A stretch of 7,216 bases of DNA from CAYNLY01 sp964398225 (GTDB taxonomy: Bacteria; Pseudomonadota; Zetaproteobacteria; Mariprofundales; Mariprofundaceae): NCBI GenBank assembly GCA_964398225.1, contig CAYNLY010000064.1, positions 1 to 7,216 on the forward strand, written 5' to 3'. The notes beneath the pieces are model-generated. The model worked only from the letters and a program-made list of their open reading frames with translations, was not told the origin of the DNA and ran no database searches. This document shows, in pieces, positions 1 to 7,216 of this stretch (the stretch's first letter is position 1; the number at the start of each line of letters is the position of its first letter). Both the position numbers and the translations under genes were made by a program.

Positions 1-1380
1 CGCGTGCTCGGCTTTCTCGCCCTGATTCTGCTCTCGGCCTCCATGCTGGCCGGGGCGGACGGGCCCAGGGTGCTGCTGCTCGACATCCAGGGCCCGATCG
101 GCCCGGCCACGGCCCGGGATGTCGCACAGGCGATCGAGACGGCCGGCGCCTCCGGCGCTTCCGCGCTGATTCTGCGCATGGACACGCCGGGCGGACTGGA
201 CAGCTCGATGCGCAGCATCATCCGCTCGATTCTCGACTCACCCGTGCCGGTAATCGGCTATGTCGCGCCGAACGGCGCACGCGCGGCCAGCGCCGGCACC
301 TACATCCTCTACGCCGCTCATCTGGCGGCGATGGCTCCGGCCACGAACCTCGGCGCGGCAACCCCGGTGGCGATCGGCGGGCTGCCGCTGCCCGCGCCCC
401 GGCCTCCGTCCGCAACGCCGGAGCACAAACGAAAGGACGAAGAAGCCTCCGGCGATCCGATGCACCGGAAGATGGTCAACGACGCGGCCGCCTACATCCG
501 CGCGCTGGCCGAGCTGCGCGGGCGCAACCCCGACTGGGCCGAGGAGGCCGTCCGGCATGCGGCCTCGCTGGAAGCGCGCGAAGCCCTGAAGCGTCACGTC
601 ATCGATCTGATCGCGGCATCGCCCTCCGAACTGCTTGCGGCGGCGGACGGCTGGCGGGTCAAGCTTGCCGGTGGCGAGGCGGTGCTGCATACGAAGGGCG
701 CGACCGTCGTCGCCTTCGAACCCGACTGGAAGAGCCGGCTGCTTTCCCGGATCAGCAATCCGAACGTGGCCTACATCCTGCTGCTGCTCGGTGTCTACGG
801 CCTGTTCTTCGAGCTCGCCAATCCGGGCTTCGTGCTGCCGGGCGTGATCGGGGGCATCTGCCTGCTGCTTGCGCTGTATGCGCTTCAGGTGCTGCCCGTG
901 GATTTCGTGGGGCTAGCGCTCGTGCTGCTCGGCATCGCGTTCATGGTCGCCGAACTGTTCGTGCCCAGTTTCGGCGTGCTCGGCATCGGCGGCATCGCCG
1001 CCTTCGTGATCGGCTCGATGATGCTGATCGACACCGACGCCCCCGGCTTCCGGCTCTCCACCGAGCTGGTCCTCGCGGTCGCGGCGACCACGGCCGGCTT
1101 CGTGTTCTTCGTAATCGGCATGGCCGTGAAGGCGCGAACGCGCCCGATCGTCAGCGGAAGCCGTTCGATGGTCGGGATGCTCGGCCAGGCCAGCGGCGCG
1201 TTCGACGATCAGGGCCGGGGCAAGGTGCTGCTGCAGGGAGAAATCTGGAACGCGCAGGCGGATGTGCCGATCGCCGACGGGCAGCCGGTCGTCGTGCGCC
1301 GCGTCAAGGGGCTGACGCTTCAGGTCGAGCCCGCCACCGATCGCACACCTGCACATCCATCAGCAAACAGGGAGGAATAA
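1..1380 (+). CDS. NfeD-family membrane-bound serine protease (long form), 5' end probably truncated by window edge
   Basis: Membrane protease of the NfeD/ClpP-class family; long members cleave the hydrophobic C-terminus of partner stomatins (known from the archaeal PH1510-PH1511 pair). Numbering from the GTG at position 4, it shows a hydrophobic N-terminal segment (about 2-17), then a ClpP-like domain (about 22-225). That domain carries TPGG (61-64), the nucleophile motif AASAGT with Ser96, and Lys156 in the position expected for the Ser-Lys dyad. Five hydrophobic helices follow (about 255-376), and a C-terminal NfeD OB-fold (about 385-443) ends in the typical GxIWxA and GLTLQVEP pattern. The frame is open back to position 1 and the GTG-initiated leader has no positive charge before its hydrophobic stretch, so the true start is probably upstream of the window. 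It is followed after 3 bases by the slipin gene. The family call is secure; the substrate is inferred. Confidence 0.93.
   Translation, partial: RVLGFLALILLSASMLAGADGPRVLLLDIQGPIGPATARDVAQAIETAGASGASALILRMDTPGGLDSSMRSIIRSILDSPVPVIGYVAPNGARAASAGTYILYAAHLAAMAPATNLGAATPVAIGGLPLPAPRPPSATPEHKRKDEEASGDPMHRKMVNDAAAYIRALAELRGRNPDWAEEAVRHAASLEAREALKRHVIDLIAASPSELLAAADGWRVKLAGGEAVLHTKGATVVAFEPDWKSRLLSRISNPNVAYILLLLGVYGLFFELANPGFVLPGVIGGICLLLALYALQVLPVDFVGLALVLLGIAFMVAELFVPSFGVLGIGGIAAFVIGSMMLIDTDAPGFRLSTELVLAVAATTAGFVFFVIGMAVKARTRPIVSGSRSMVGMLGQASGAFDDQGRGKVLLQGEIWNAQADVPIADGQPVVVRRVKGLTLQVEPATDRTPAHPSANREE
1371..1375 (+). promoter_or_regulatory. Ribosome binding site of the slipin gene
   Basis: GGAGG lies inside the last codons of the NfeD gene, 8 bases before the slipin ATG at 1384. 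This placement supports the chosen start and suggests coupled translation of the protease and its partner. Confidence 0.8.
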
Positions 1381-1383
1381 GCC

Positions 1384-2133
1384 ATGAGCGCAATGCTGGT
1401 CATCCTGGTGTTCATCCTCGCGGTCATCTTCAGCGCGCTGAAGGTGCTGCGCGAATACGAGCGGGGCGTCGTGTTCATGCTCGGCCGCTTCTGGAAGGTC
1501 AAGGGCCCGGGCCTGATCCTCGTGATCCCGGTGCTGCAGCAGATGGTGCGCGTTGATCTGCGCACGATGGTGCTGGACGTGCCGACCCAGGACGTGATCA
1601 GCCGCGACAACGTCTCGGTCAAGGTCAACGCGGTCGTCTATTTCCGGGTGCTCGATCCGCAGAAAGCGATCATCAACGTCGAGGACTTCTACACGGCCAC
1701 GAGCCAGCTGGCGCAGACGACGCTGCGCAGCGTGCTCGGCCAGCACGAGCTCGACGAAATGCTCGCCGAGCGCGACAAGCTGAACCACGACATCCAGTCG
1801 ATACTCGACGCCCAGACCGATGCCTGGGGCATCAAGGTCAGCAACGTCGAGATCAAGCACATCGATCTGGACGAGAGCATGATCCGGGCGATGGCCCGCC
1901 AGGCCGAGGCCGAGCGCGAGCGCCGGGCGAAGATCATCCACGCCGAGGGCGAGAAGCAGGCCGCGGACATGCTGGTGCAGGCGGCAAGGCAGCTCGCCTC
2001 GCAACCGCAGGCGCTGCAGCTGCGCTACCTGCAGACGCTGCTGGAAATCGCCGGCGACAAGTCCTCGACGATCGTCTTCCCGCTGCCCCTGGACCTGATC
2101 GAGCCGCTGCTGAAGGCGCAGAGCAAGGGCTAG
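1384..2133 (+). CDS. Slipin / stomatin-like SPFH-domain membrane protein
   Basis: Bacterial stomatin homologue of 249 residues, anchored in the inner membrane by one N-terminal hydrophobic segment (residues 3-19). The SPFH (band 7) domain follows from about residue 22, with the typical EYERGVVFMLGR entry, the GPGLILVIP motif (41-49), and VDLRTMVLDVPTQDVISRDNV (57-77, the slipin signature). A charged, Ala/Glu-rich coiled coil spans about 168-205, and the conserved C-terminal STIVFPLPLDL motif lies at 228-238. Slipins oligomerise into membrane microdomain scaffolds. The ATG is 3 bases after the NfeD stop and preceded by GGAGG, so the two are almost certainly co-transcribed and act together; NfeD proteases process their slipin partner. 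Its stop codon overlaps the stop of the convergent pcm gene. It resembles HflK/HflC and QmcA, but the NfeD neighbour and slipin motif favour slipin. Confidence 0.94.
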   Translation: MSAMLVILVFILAVIFSALKVLREYERGVVFMLGRFWKVKGPGLILVIPVLQQMVRVDLRTMVLDVPTQDVISRDNVSVKVNAVVYFRVLDPQKAIINVEDFYTATSQLAQTTLRSVLGQHELDEMLAERDKLNHDIQSILDAQTDAWGIKVSNVEIKHIDLDESMIRAMARQAEAERERRAKIIHAEGEKQAADMLVQAARQLASQPQALQLRYLQTLLEIAGDKSSTIVFPLPLDLIEPLLKAQSKG

Positions 2134-2807
2134 TCCCGGACCATCGGCACGAACGCCACCGGCAGCACCGGCCGGGCATCGAGGCTGCCGTCGGCGCGCT
2201 TCTCGATGCGCACGAGCTCCTGACCGAAGCCGGGCTCGCCGATCGGAATCACGAGCCGGCCCCCGGGGGCAAGCTGCTCCACCAGGGCCTCGGGCACCGA
2301 CGGGGGCGCGGCGGTGACGATGATGCCGTGAAACGGCGCCGCCTCCTGCCAGCCCTCCCAGCCGTCCCCGACCCGGAAATGCACGCGCGCATCCAGTCCC
2401 AGCCCGGCCAGCCGCTTCCTCGCCGCCTCCGACAGCGCCGCAATCCGCTCAATGGTCCAGACCTCGCATCCGAGCCATGCAAGGATCGCGGTCTGGTAGC
2501 CGGTGCCGGTGCCGATCTCGAGCACCCGGTCGCCTTCCTCGAGATCGAGCAGGTCGGTCATCAGCGCGACAATGAACGGCTGGGAGATCGTCTGACCGTG
2601 CCCGACGGGCAGCGCCGAGTTGTCGTAGGCGGCGGCACGAAGCGTGAGCGGCACGAAGCGTTCGCGCGGAATCGCGGCCATCGCATCGAGCACCTTCGGC
2701 GCGATCCGGGGCCTGCCCGTCTGATGCGCGCACAGCCGGGCCTCGTTCTCGATCGCCTCGATCATCCACCGCCGCCGGTCCTCGGCCCCTGGCCACAGCC
2801 TGCCCAT
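2130..2807 (-). CDS. pcm: Protein-L-isoaspartate O-methyltransferase
   Basis: Cytosolic repair enzyme that uses S-adenosylmethionine to methylate isoaspartyl residues formed by protein ageing, starting their return to normal aspartate. The 225-residue product carries the family signatures in order: AMAAIPRERFVP (42-53), the substrate-binding loop ALPVGHGQTISQP (65-77), the SAM-binding motif I VLEIGTGTGYQ (95-105), the acidic residue Glu120 after the next strand, FHGIIVTAAPPSVPEAL (159-175), APGGRLVIPIG (180-190) and the C-terminal PVAFVPM. Length is slightly above the E. coli enzyme (208). The start is uncertain: the ATG at 2807 lacks a clear Shine-Dalgarno sequence, and Met15 (ATG at 2765) would also give a normal N-terminus. 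It is not next to surE, nlpD or rpoS, its usual neighbours in enterics. Its stop overlaps that of the slipin gene on the other strand. Confidence 0.93.
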   Translation of the reverse strand: MGRLWPGAEDRRRWMIEAIENEARLCAHQTGRPRIAPKVLDAMAAIPRERFVPLTLRAAAYDNSALPVGHGQTISQPFIVALMTDLLDLEEGDRVLEIGTGTGYQTAILAWLGCEVWTIERIAALSEAARKRLAGLGLDARVHFRVGDGWEGWQEAAPFHGIIVTAAPPSVPEALVEQLAPGGRLVIPIGEPGFGQELVRIEKRADGSLDARPVLPVAFVPMVRD

Positions 2808-2836
2808 ACACCGATTCTAGACGATCGCGCGAACCC

Positions 2837-2893
2837 CTACTTGAGCAGCGAGCCCAGAATCCCCCGCACGAGCCTCCGCCCAAAAGCCCATAC
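2837..2893 (-). pseudogene. Possible C-terminal relic of a DUF853 (YjgR/HerA-like) ATPase gene
   Basis: Between the secreted-protein gene and pcm, one minus-strand frame ends at a TAG (2839-2837) after a peptide reading VWAFGRRLVRGILGSLLK. The part LVRGILGSLL closely resembles, from memory, the extreme C-terminus of E. coli YjgR (IVRGMLGSLL plus a short basic tail) and its DUF853 relatives. No ATPase domain lies upstream: the frame runs into the 3' end of the secreted-protein gene and loses the similarity. I read this as the surviving tail of a gene whose body was deleted or replaced. The match is only about 12 residues, so chance cannot be excluded. Confidence 0.4.
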
Positions 2894-2916
2894 GCGCGCT
2901 GGAGGGAATGTTCCGC

Positions 2917-3462
2917 CTATGGCGAGAGTCTGCGAAAAATCTCGAGCAGGCGCTGGCGCAGCGAGCGCAGTCTCGGATCGGCAGCCGATAAGGCCATGAC
3001 CTGCAAGGCCGTGGTGTGGTTGATGGCGTAATCTCCCACATCGGCGCCAGGATTCATGCTGTGCGTCAGCTCCATCGTCTGGCGAAAGCGCTCAAGCTTG
3101 GCCTCATCGCCGAATTCATAGACGACAATGCTGAGACCAAGAGCGCCCTGCCGAACCCAGGCGGCGAGAGCGTAATCGCCGCCGGTAGCCACGGCCGGAG
3201 CCTGCTGCAGGTGTGAAACTTCGAATCCCGCGGCCCGAAAAGCCTCGATCACCCGTTCGGCGGGAATGGCGACCTGCGGTCGGTGCTGTCGCTCAAGCTC
3301 AAGAATCCGCTCCAGTTGCCGGCTCCCCAGGGCCTGCTCGGACTGGGCGGGGACCTGGAGCGGTGCCAGCTGAATTGCCATGCCTGTCAGCAAGCATGCG
3401 CAGATCCGAAGTCCGCGGGACCGAATCCCAGGCCCCCCGGTATTCGGAACCTTGATGGACAT
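2917..3462 (-). CDS. Secreted (periplasmic) protein of unknown function
   Basis: I do not recognise this 181-residue protein. The start is the ATG at 3462, fixed by an ideal AGGAGG six bases upstream; the frame stays open for 160 more codons, but that extension is Ser/Arg-rich, enters acnA antisense and looks non-coding. Residues 1-40 form a signal peptide: Arg13, Arg15 and Arg18, a hydrophobic core at about 19-33, and a likely cleavage near VPAQ-S (40/41). A short charged helix (about 47-62) follows, then a compact alternating pattern (about 66-160) including AERVIEAFRAAGFEV and LGLSIVVYEF, and a basic C-terminal helix ending in RRLSP. G+C is lower than in the neighbours (58% in one sampled line). 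It is divergent from acnA and upstream of pcm on the same strand with a gap of 109 bases. Existence is well supported; function unknown. Confidence 0.8.
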   Translation of the reverse strand: MSIKVPNTGGPGIRSRGLRICACLLTGMAIQLAPLQVPAQSEQALGSRQLERILELERQHRPQVAIPAERVIEAFRAAGFEVSHLQQAPAVATGGDYALAAWVRQGALGLSIVVYEFGDEAKLERFRQTMELTHSMNPGADVGDYAINHTTALQVMALSAADPRLRSLRQRLLEIFRRLSP

Positions 3463-3468
3463 CAGCAC

Positions 3469-3474
3469 CCTCCT
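3469..3474 (-). promoter_or_regulatory. Ribosome binding site that fixes the start of the secreted-protein gene
   Basis: On the minus strand this reads AGGAGG, followed by six bases and then the ATG at 3462. It decides the start in favour of a 181-residue protein with a signal peptide over the longer open frame reaching 3942. Confidence 0.85.
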
Positions 3475-3500
3475 GTCCAAAACGCCAGCATCACATACCA

Positions 3501-3529
3501 TCTTTAGCAGATGTACTACGCGCAAGCAA
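3501..3529 (-). promoter_or_regulatory. Candidate promoter for the secreted-protein gene
   Basis: Minus strand: TTGCTT (3529-3524), a 17-base spacer, then TAAAGA (3506-3501) preceded by TGC, an extended -10 element. Each hexamer matches the sigma-70 consensus at only three of six positions, but spacing is ideal and the predicted 5' leader would be about 30 bases, ending in the AGGAGG site. This is a weak candidate. No convincing promoter for acnA was found in the same divergent gap (3463-3604), and no obvious Fur-type operator is visible. Confidence 0.25.
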
Positions 3530-3591
3530 CGCGGGCCCCTTTGATTCCCCCCGCCGGTATCCACTGGTAGCGTTCGCCGCCCGATCAAGCC

Positions 3592-3598
3592 AAAGGAG
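3592..3598 (+). promoter_or_regulatory. Ribosome binding site supporting the GTG start of acnA
   Basis: AAAGGAG with six bases before GTG at 3605. It supports GTG initiation and an N-terminus MSKNSFDARSSL, which matches the usual AcnA beginning. Confidence 0.8.
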
Positions 3599-3604
3599 CC
3601 TTTC

Positions 3605-6235
<2,631 letters not shown>

Positions 6236-6238
6236 GCC

Positions 6239-6280
6239 ATAAGTTATTAGGCCCCGCTTCATGCGGGGCCTAATGCTTAT
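6239..6280 (+). terminator. Strong two-part hairpin terminator after acnA
   Basis: Starting 3 bases after the acnA stop, a perfect 12-bp stem (6246-6257 with 6263-6274, ATTAGGCCCCGC and its complement) encloses a 5-base loop. It is extended, after a small internal loop (2 and 1 bases), by five more pairs, ATAAG (6239-6243) with CTTAT (6276-6280). The downstream side is A/T-containing but lacks a clean U tract. Because the outer arms are A/T-rich on both sides it could act in both directions. It also marks the end of the uniformly GC-rich part of the window. Confidence 0.85.
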
Positions 6281-6577
6281 CCAGCGCCGTTCCCTTTACC
6301 TGTCGACGGACAGCGTACAGTCACGGTGATCGGGCACGTATGAAACAATCACTCTCTCCGGCGGGGCAATCCGAATTTCCATTTAACCCAGACGAATAAC
6401 TCACATTCGACTGTAATGGCGGAATCCGCACCTGCCATCTATGCTTTGGTTAGCCGATGGATCAAAGAAGGAATAATAATGGCAAACAGTCCCTGATCCA
6501 ATGGCATCAAATATGGGGGAATGTATGATTCCAAGGCCTGTCTTCATTCCTGCTAGGCTAAAGTCGAACAAAAAACT
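6281..6577. other. Non-coding stretch at the entry to the AT-rich island
   Basis: About 300 bases between the acnA terminator and the lipoprotein frame with no convincing gene. Base composition falls steadily along it. Short frames exist: 6340-6399 (19 codons, poor ribosome site), 6416-6496 (26 codons), and an ATG at 6479 with a good AAGGA site six bases upstream (6468-6472) that stops after five codons. A frame from ATG 6501 to TAA 6623 runs into the lipoprotein start region. A small near-palindrome, GCGGA-A-TCCGC, lies at 6419-6429. The segment could hold the lipoprotein promoter, for example around the AT-rich 6471-6480, but no hexamer pair with good spacing stands out. Confidence 0.6.
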
Positions 6578-7057
6578 TTGCCTCCATCAGCATTTCCGAA
6601 ATTGCTGGTGGCTGCATATTTAAGCATCTCCCTGTTGGGGTGCGCCACATCACCGAACAGACAATTGGAAAGGCAAGCTTGTATAAAGGGAAAACTAGCT
6701 GACTTCTGGGGAGATCAAAATGCTCATGTGGGGGTGAATTTCCTTCCAATAAAAGCCAAACCATTTTCTACTATATTAGGCCTAGGGTACCACTGCACCG
6801 ATCCAGGCACTCGAAAATTGCTTGTCAGCGCTGCTCGTGGACCAGGCTTAGGTGTAAATGCCGTGGTTATCGTTAATTTGGAATCAGGTCATGATTACAG
6901 AATCATCGCCTTTTATAGATCCGGAATATATAAATTCGAGATCATTGATAAAACCCTAAGGGCTACTCCATATACTTTCACATTTCCTGAAGGCTATTAT
7001 GGATTCGACGTATTCCATGACAAAATAGTCCGCGATCCCTTAGACTTAACTAAGTGA
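6578..7057 (+). CDS. Orphan outer-membrane-type lipoprotein of unknown function
   Basis: I do not recognise the family. From the TTG at 6578 the product is 159 residues: Lys8, a hydrophobic stretch LLVAAYLSISLLGC, and a lipobox with Cys22, followed by Ala23, so lipidation and sorting to the outer membrane are predicted. The mature part holds two further cysteines (35, 73), a Gly-rich segment (RGPGLGVNAVVIVNL, 87-101) and many aromatic residues towards the end (AFYRSGIYKFEII, YTFTFPEGYYGFDVF), suggesting a small beta-rich domain. It ends in tandem stops TGATAA. The start is doubtful: no ribosome site precedes the TTG and an upstream TAG (6554-6556) blocks extension in frame, while a better-placed ATG at 6525 lies in the -1-related frame. 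A+T content and codons such as TTA, AAA and ATA differ sharply from the neighbours, a sign of transfer. Confidence 0.7.
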   Translation: MPPSAFPKLLVAAYLSISLLGCATSPNRQLERQACIKGKLADFWGDQNAHVGVNFLPIKAKPFSTILGLGYHCTDPGTRKLLVSAARGPGLGVNAVVIVNLESGHDYRIIAFYRSGIYKFEIIDKTLRATPYTFTFPEGYYGFDVFHDKIVRDPLDLTK

Positions 7058-7073
7058 TAACAAAAGGGGCGGT

Positions 7074-7124
7074 TCTCATCTAATAGTGAAAGAGTCAAGT
7101 TTTAAAGACGACATTTAGCTGAGA
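7074..7124. repeat. Imperfect inverted repeat between lipoprotein and transposase-like frame
   Basis: TCTCATCTAA (7074-7083) and TTAGCTGAGA (7115-7124) are reverse complements except at one position, separated by 31 bases. It could be a weak structural element, a decayed terminator or part of an element end. There is no U tract, and no clear terminator follows the lipoprotein gene. Confidence 0.35.
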
Positions 7125-7134
7125 TGATGGCTTG

Positions 7135-7216
7135 ATGGCAAGATCGTTGAGCGCGGAATATCCGCGCTCGATTCAGCGCACCACCCGGTGCTGCAATGTG
7201 GAGGAAACCCTCTTAC
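7135..7216 (+). CDS. N-terminal start of a REP-associated tyrosine transposase-like (RAYT, Y1/HUH) protein, partial and possibly degenerate
   Basis: From ATG 7135 a frame stays open to the window end (27 codons). It begins MARSLSAEYP and continues ATT-CAG-CGC-ACC-ACC-CGG, then CNVEETLL. RAYT and IS200-like Y1 transposases typically begin MARPLRIEYPGALYHVTxRGNxxE, and the two align without gaps, sharing MAR-L--EYP, a Thr, Asn and the following Glu. The usual G-A-x-Y-H-V is replaced by R-S-I-Q-R-T and the R-G before Asn by Cys-Cys, so the copy is either divergent or decaying. These enzymes excise and insert DNA carrying REP hairpins through single-stranded intermediates. The HUH motif and catalytic tyrosine would lie outside the window. 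G+C rises back to about 60% here. No good ribosome site precedes the ATG. The call rests on a short similarity recalled from memory. Confidence 0.45.
   Translation, partial: MARSLSAEYPRSIQRTTRCCNVEETLL
7149..7169. repeat. Perfect 9-bp inverted repeat with 3-base centre
   Basis: Arms GAGCGCGGA (7149-7157) and TCCGCGCTC (7161-7169) around ATA. It lies inside the transposase-like frame (codons 5-12). A second small hairpin, GCACC (7178-7182) with GGTGC (7187-7191), follows closely. No T tract follows, so a simple terminator is unlikely. Confidence 0.6.

Noticed and set aside
2328..2999. 223-codon plus-strand frame opposite pcm
   Set aside because: Pcm on the minus strand has all family motifs. 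This frame has none, is rich in Pro/Arg, and extends into the next gene's 3' end.
6299..6314. Small inverted repeat CTGTC-GACG-GACAG as an operator or attachment site
   Set aside because: Five-base arms are common by chance, and nothing nearby gives it a role.
6558..6764. 68-codon minus-strand frame opposite the lipoprotein start
   Set aside because: No ribosome site and no recognisable features; it overlaps the lipobox-coding segment of the better-supported plus-strand gene.
7044..7152. Possible integron attC site after the lipoprotein: ACTTAAC (7044-7050) fits RYYYAAC and GTTGAGC (7146-7152) fits GTTRRRY
   Set aside because: The sequence between the two boxes does not pair as an attC stem should, and no GTTRRRY box bounds the other side of the gene. 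The left box also lies inside the lipoprotein's last codons.

Overview
The window is a piece of bacterial chromosome. Most of it (1 to about 6280) is GC-rich: one 60-base line sampled inside the slipin gene is 70% G+C. Codon use is GC-biased, which explains the many long shadow frames. A monomeric AcnA-type aconitase, a Pcm-type isoaspartyl methyltransferase, secreted and lipidated proteins and a probable REP-associated transposase all fit a Gram-negative proteobacterium, probably a gammaproteobacterium. That placement is inference; no rRNA or other phylogenetic marker is present.

Layout. Positions 1-2133 (+) hold a two-gene membrane operon: a full-length NfeD-type membrane serine protease (5' end probably cut by the window edge) followed after 3 bases by its usual partner, a slipin/stomatin (SPFH) protein. 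The pcm gene runs towards it on the minus strand. Both genes stop on the same CTAG tetranucleotide, so there is no intergenic space. Upstream of pcm (2808-2916) lies a short minus-strand stretch that reads like the last residues of a DUF853 (YjgR/HerA-like) ATPase, probably a relic of a deleted gene. It is followed by a gene for a secreted protein of unknown function (2917-3462, minus). That gene is divergent from acnA (3605-6235, +), a complete aconitate hydratase with all three iron-sulfur cysteines, closed by a strong two-part hairpin terminator.

After the terminator the composition changes. From about 6360 to 7130 the DNA is AT-rich (sampled lines 32-42% G+C) and carries one orphan lipoprotein gene of unknown function (6578-7057) with a doubtful start. 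G+C content rises again at about 7135, where an open frame running off the window resembles the N-terminus of a REP-associated tyrosine (Y1/HUH) transposase, diverged at several conserved places. The tail of the window therefore looks like an acquired, mobile-element-associated insert next to a housekeeping gene.

How the genes relate: NfeD and slipin act together at the membrane. Pcm (protein repair) and AcnA (TCA cycle) are housekeeping genes with no evident link to each other. I found no CRISPR array, tRNA, rRNA or recognisable defence system. The less ordinary material is the DUF853 relic, the low-GC lipoprotein island and the transposase-like edge.
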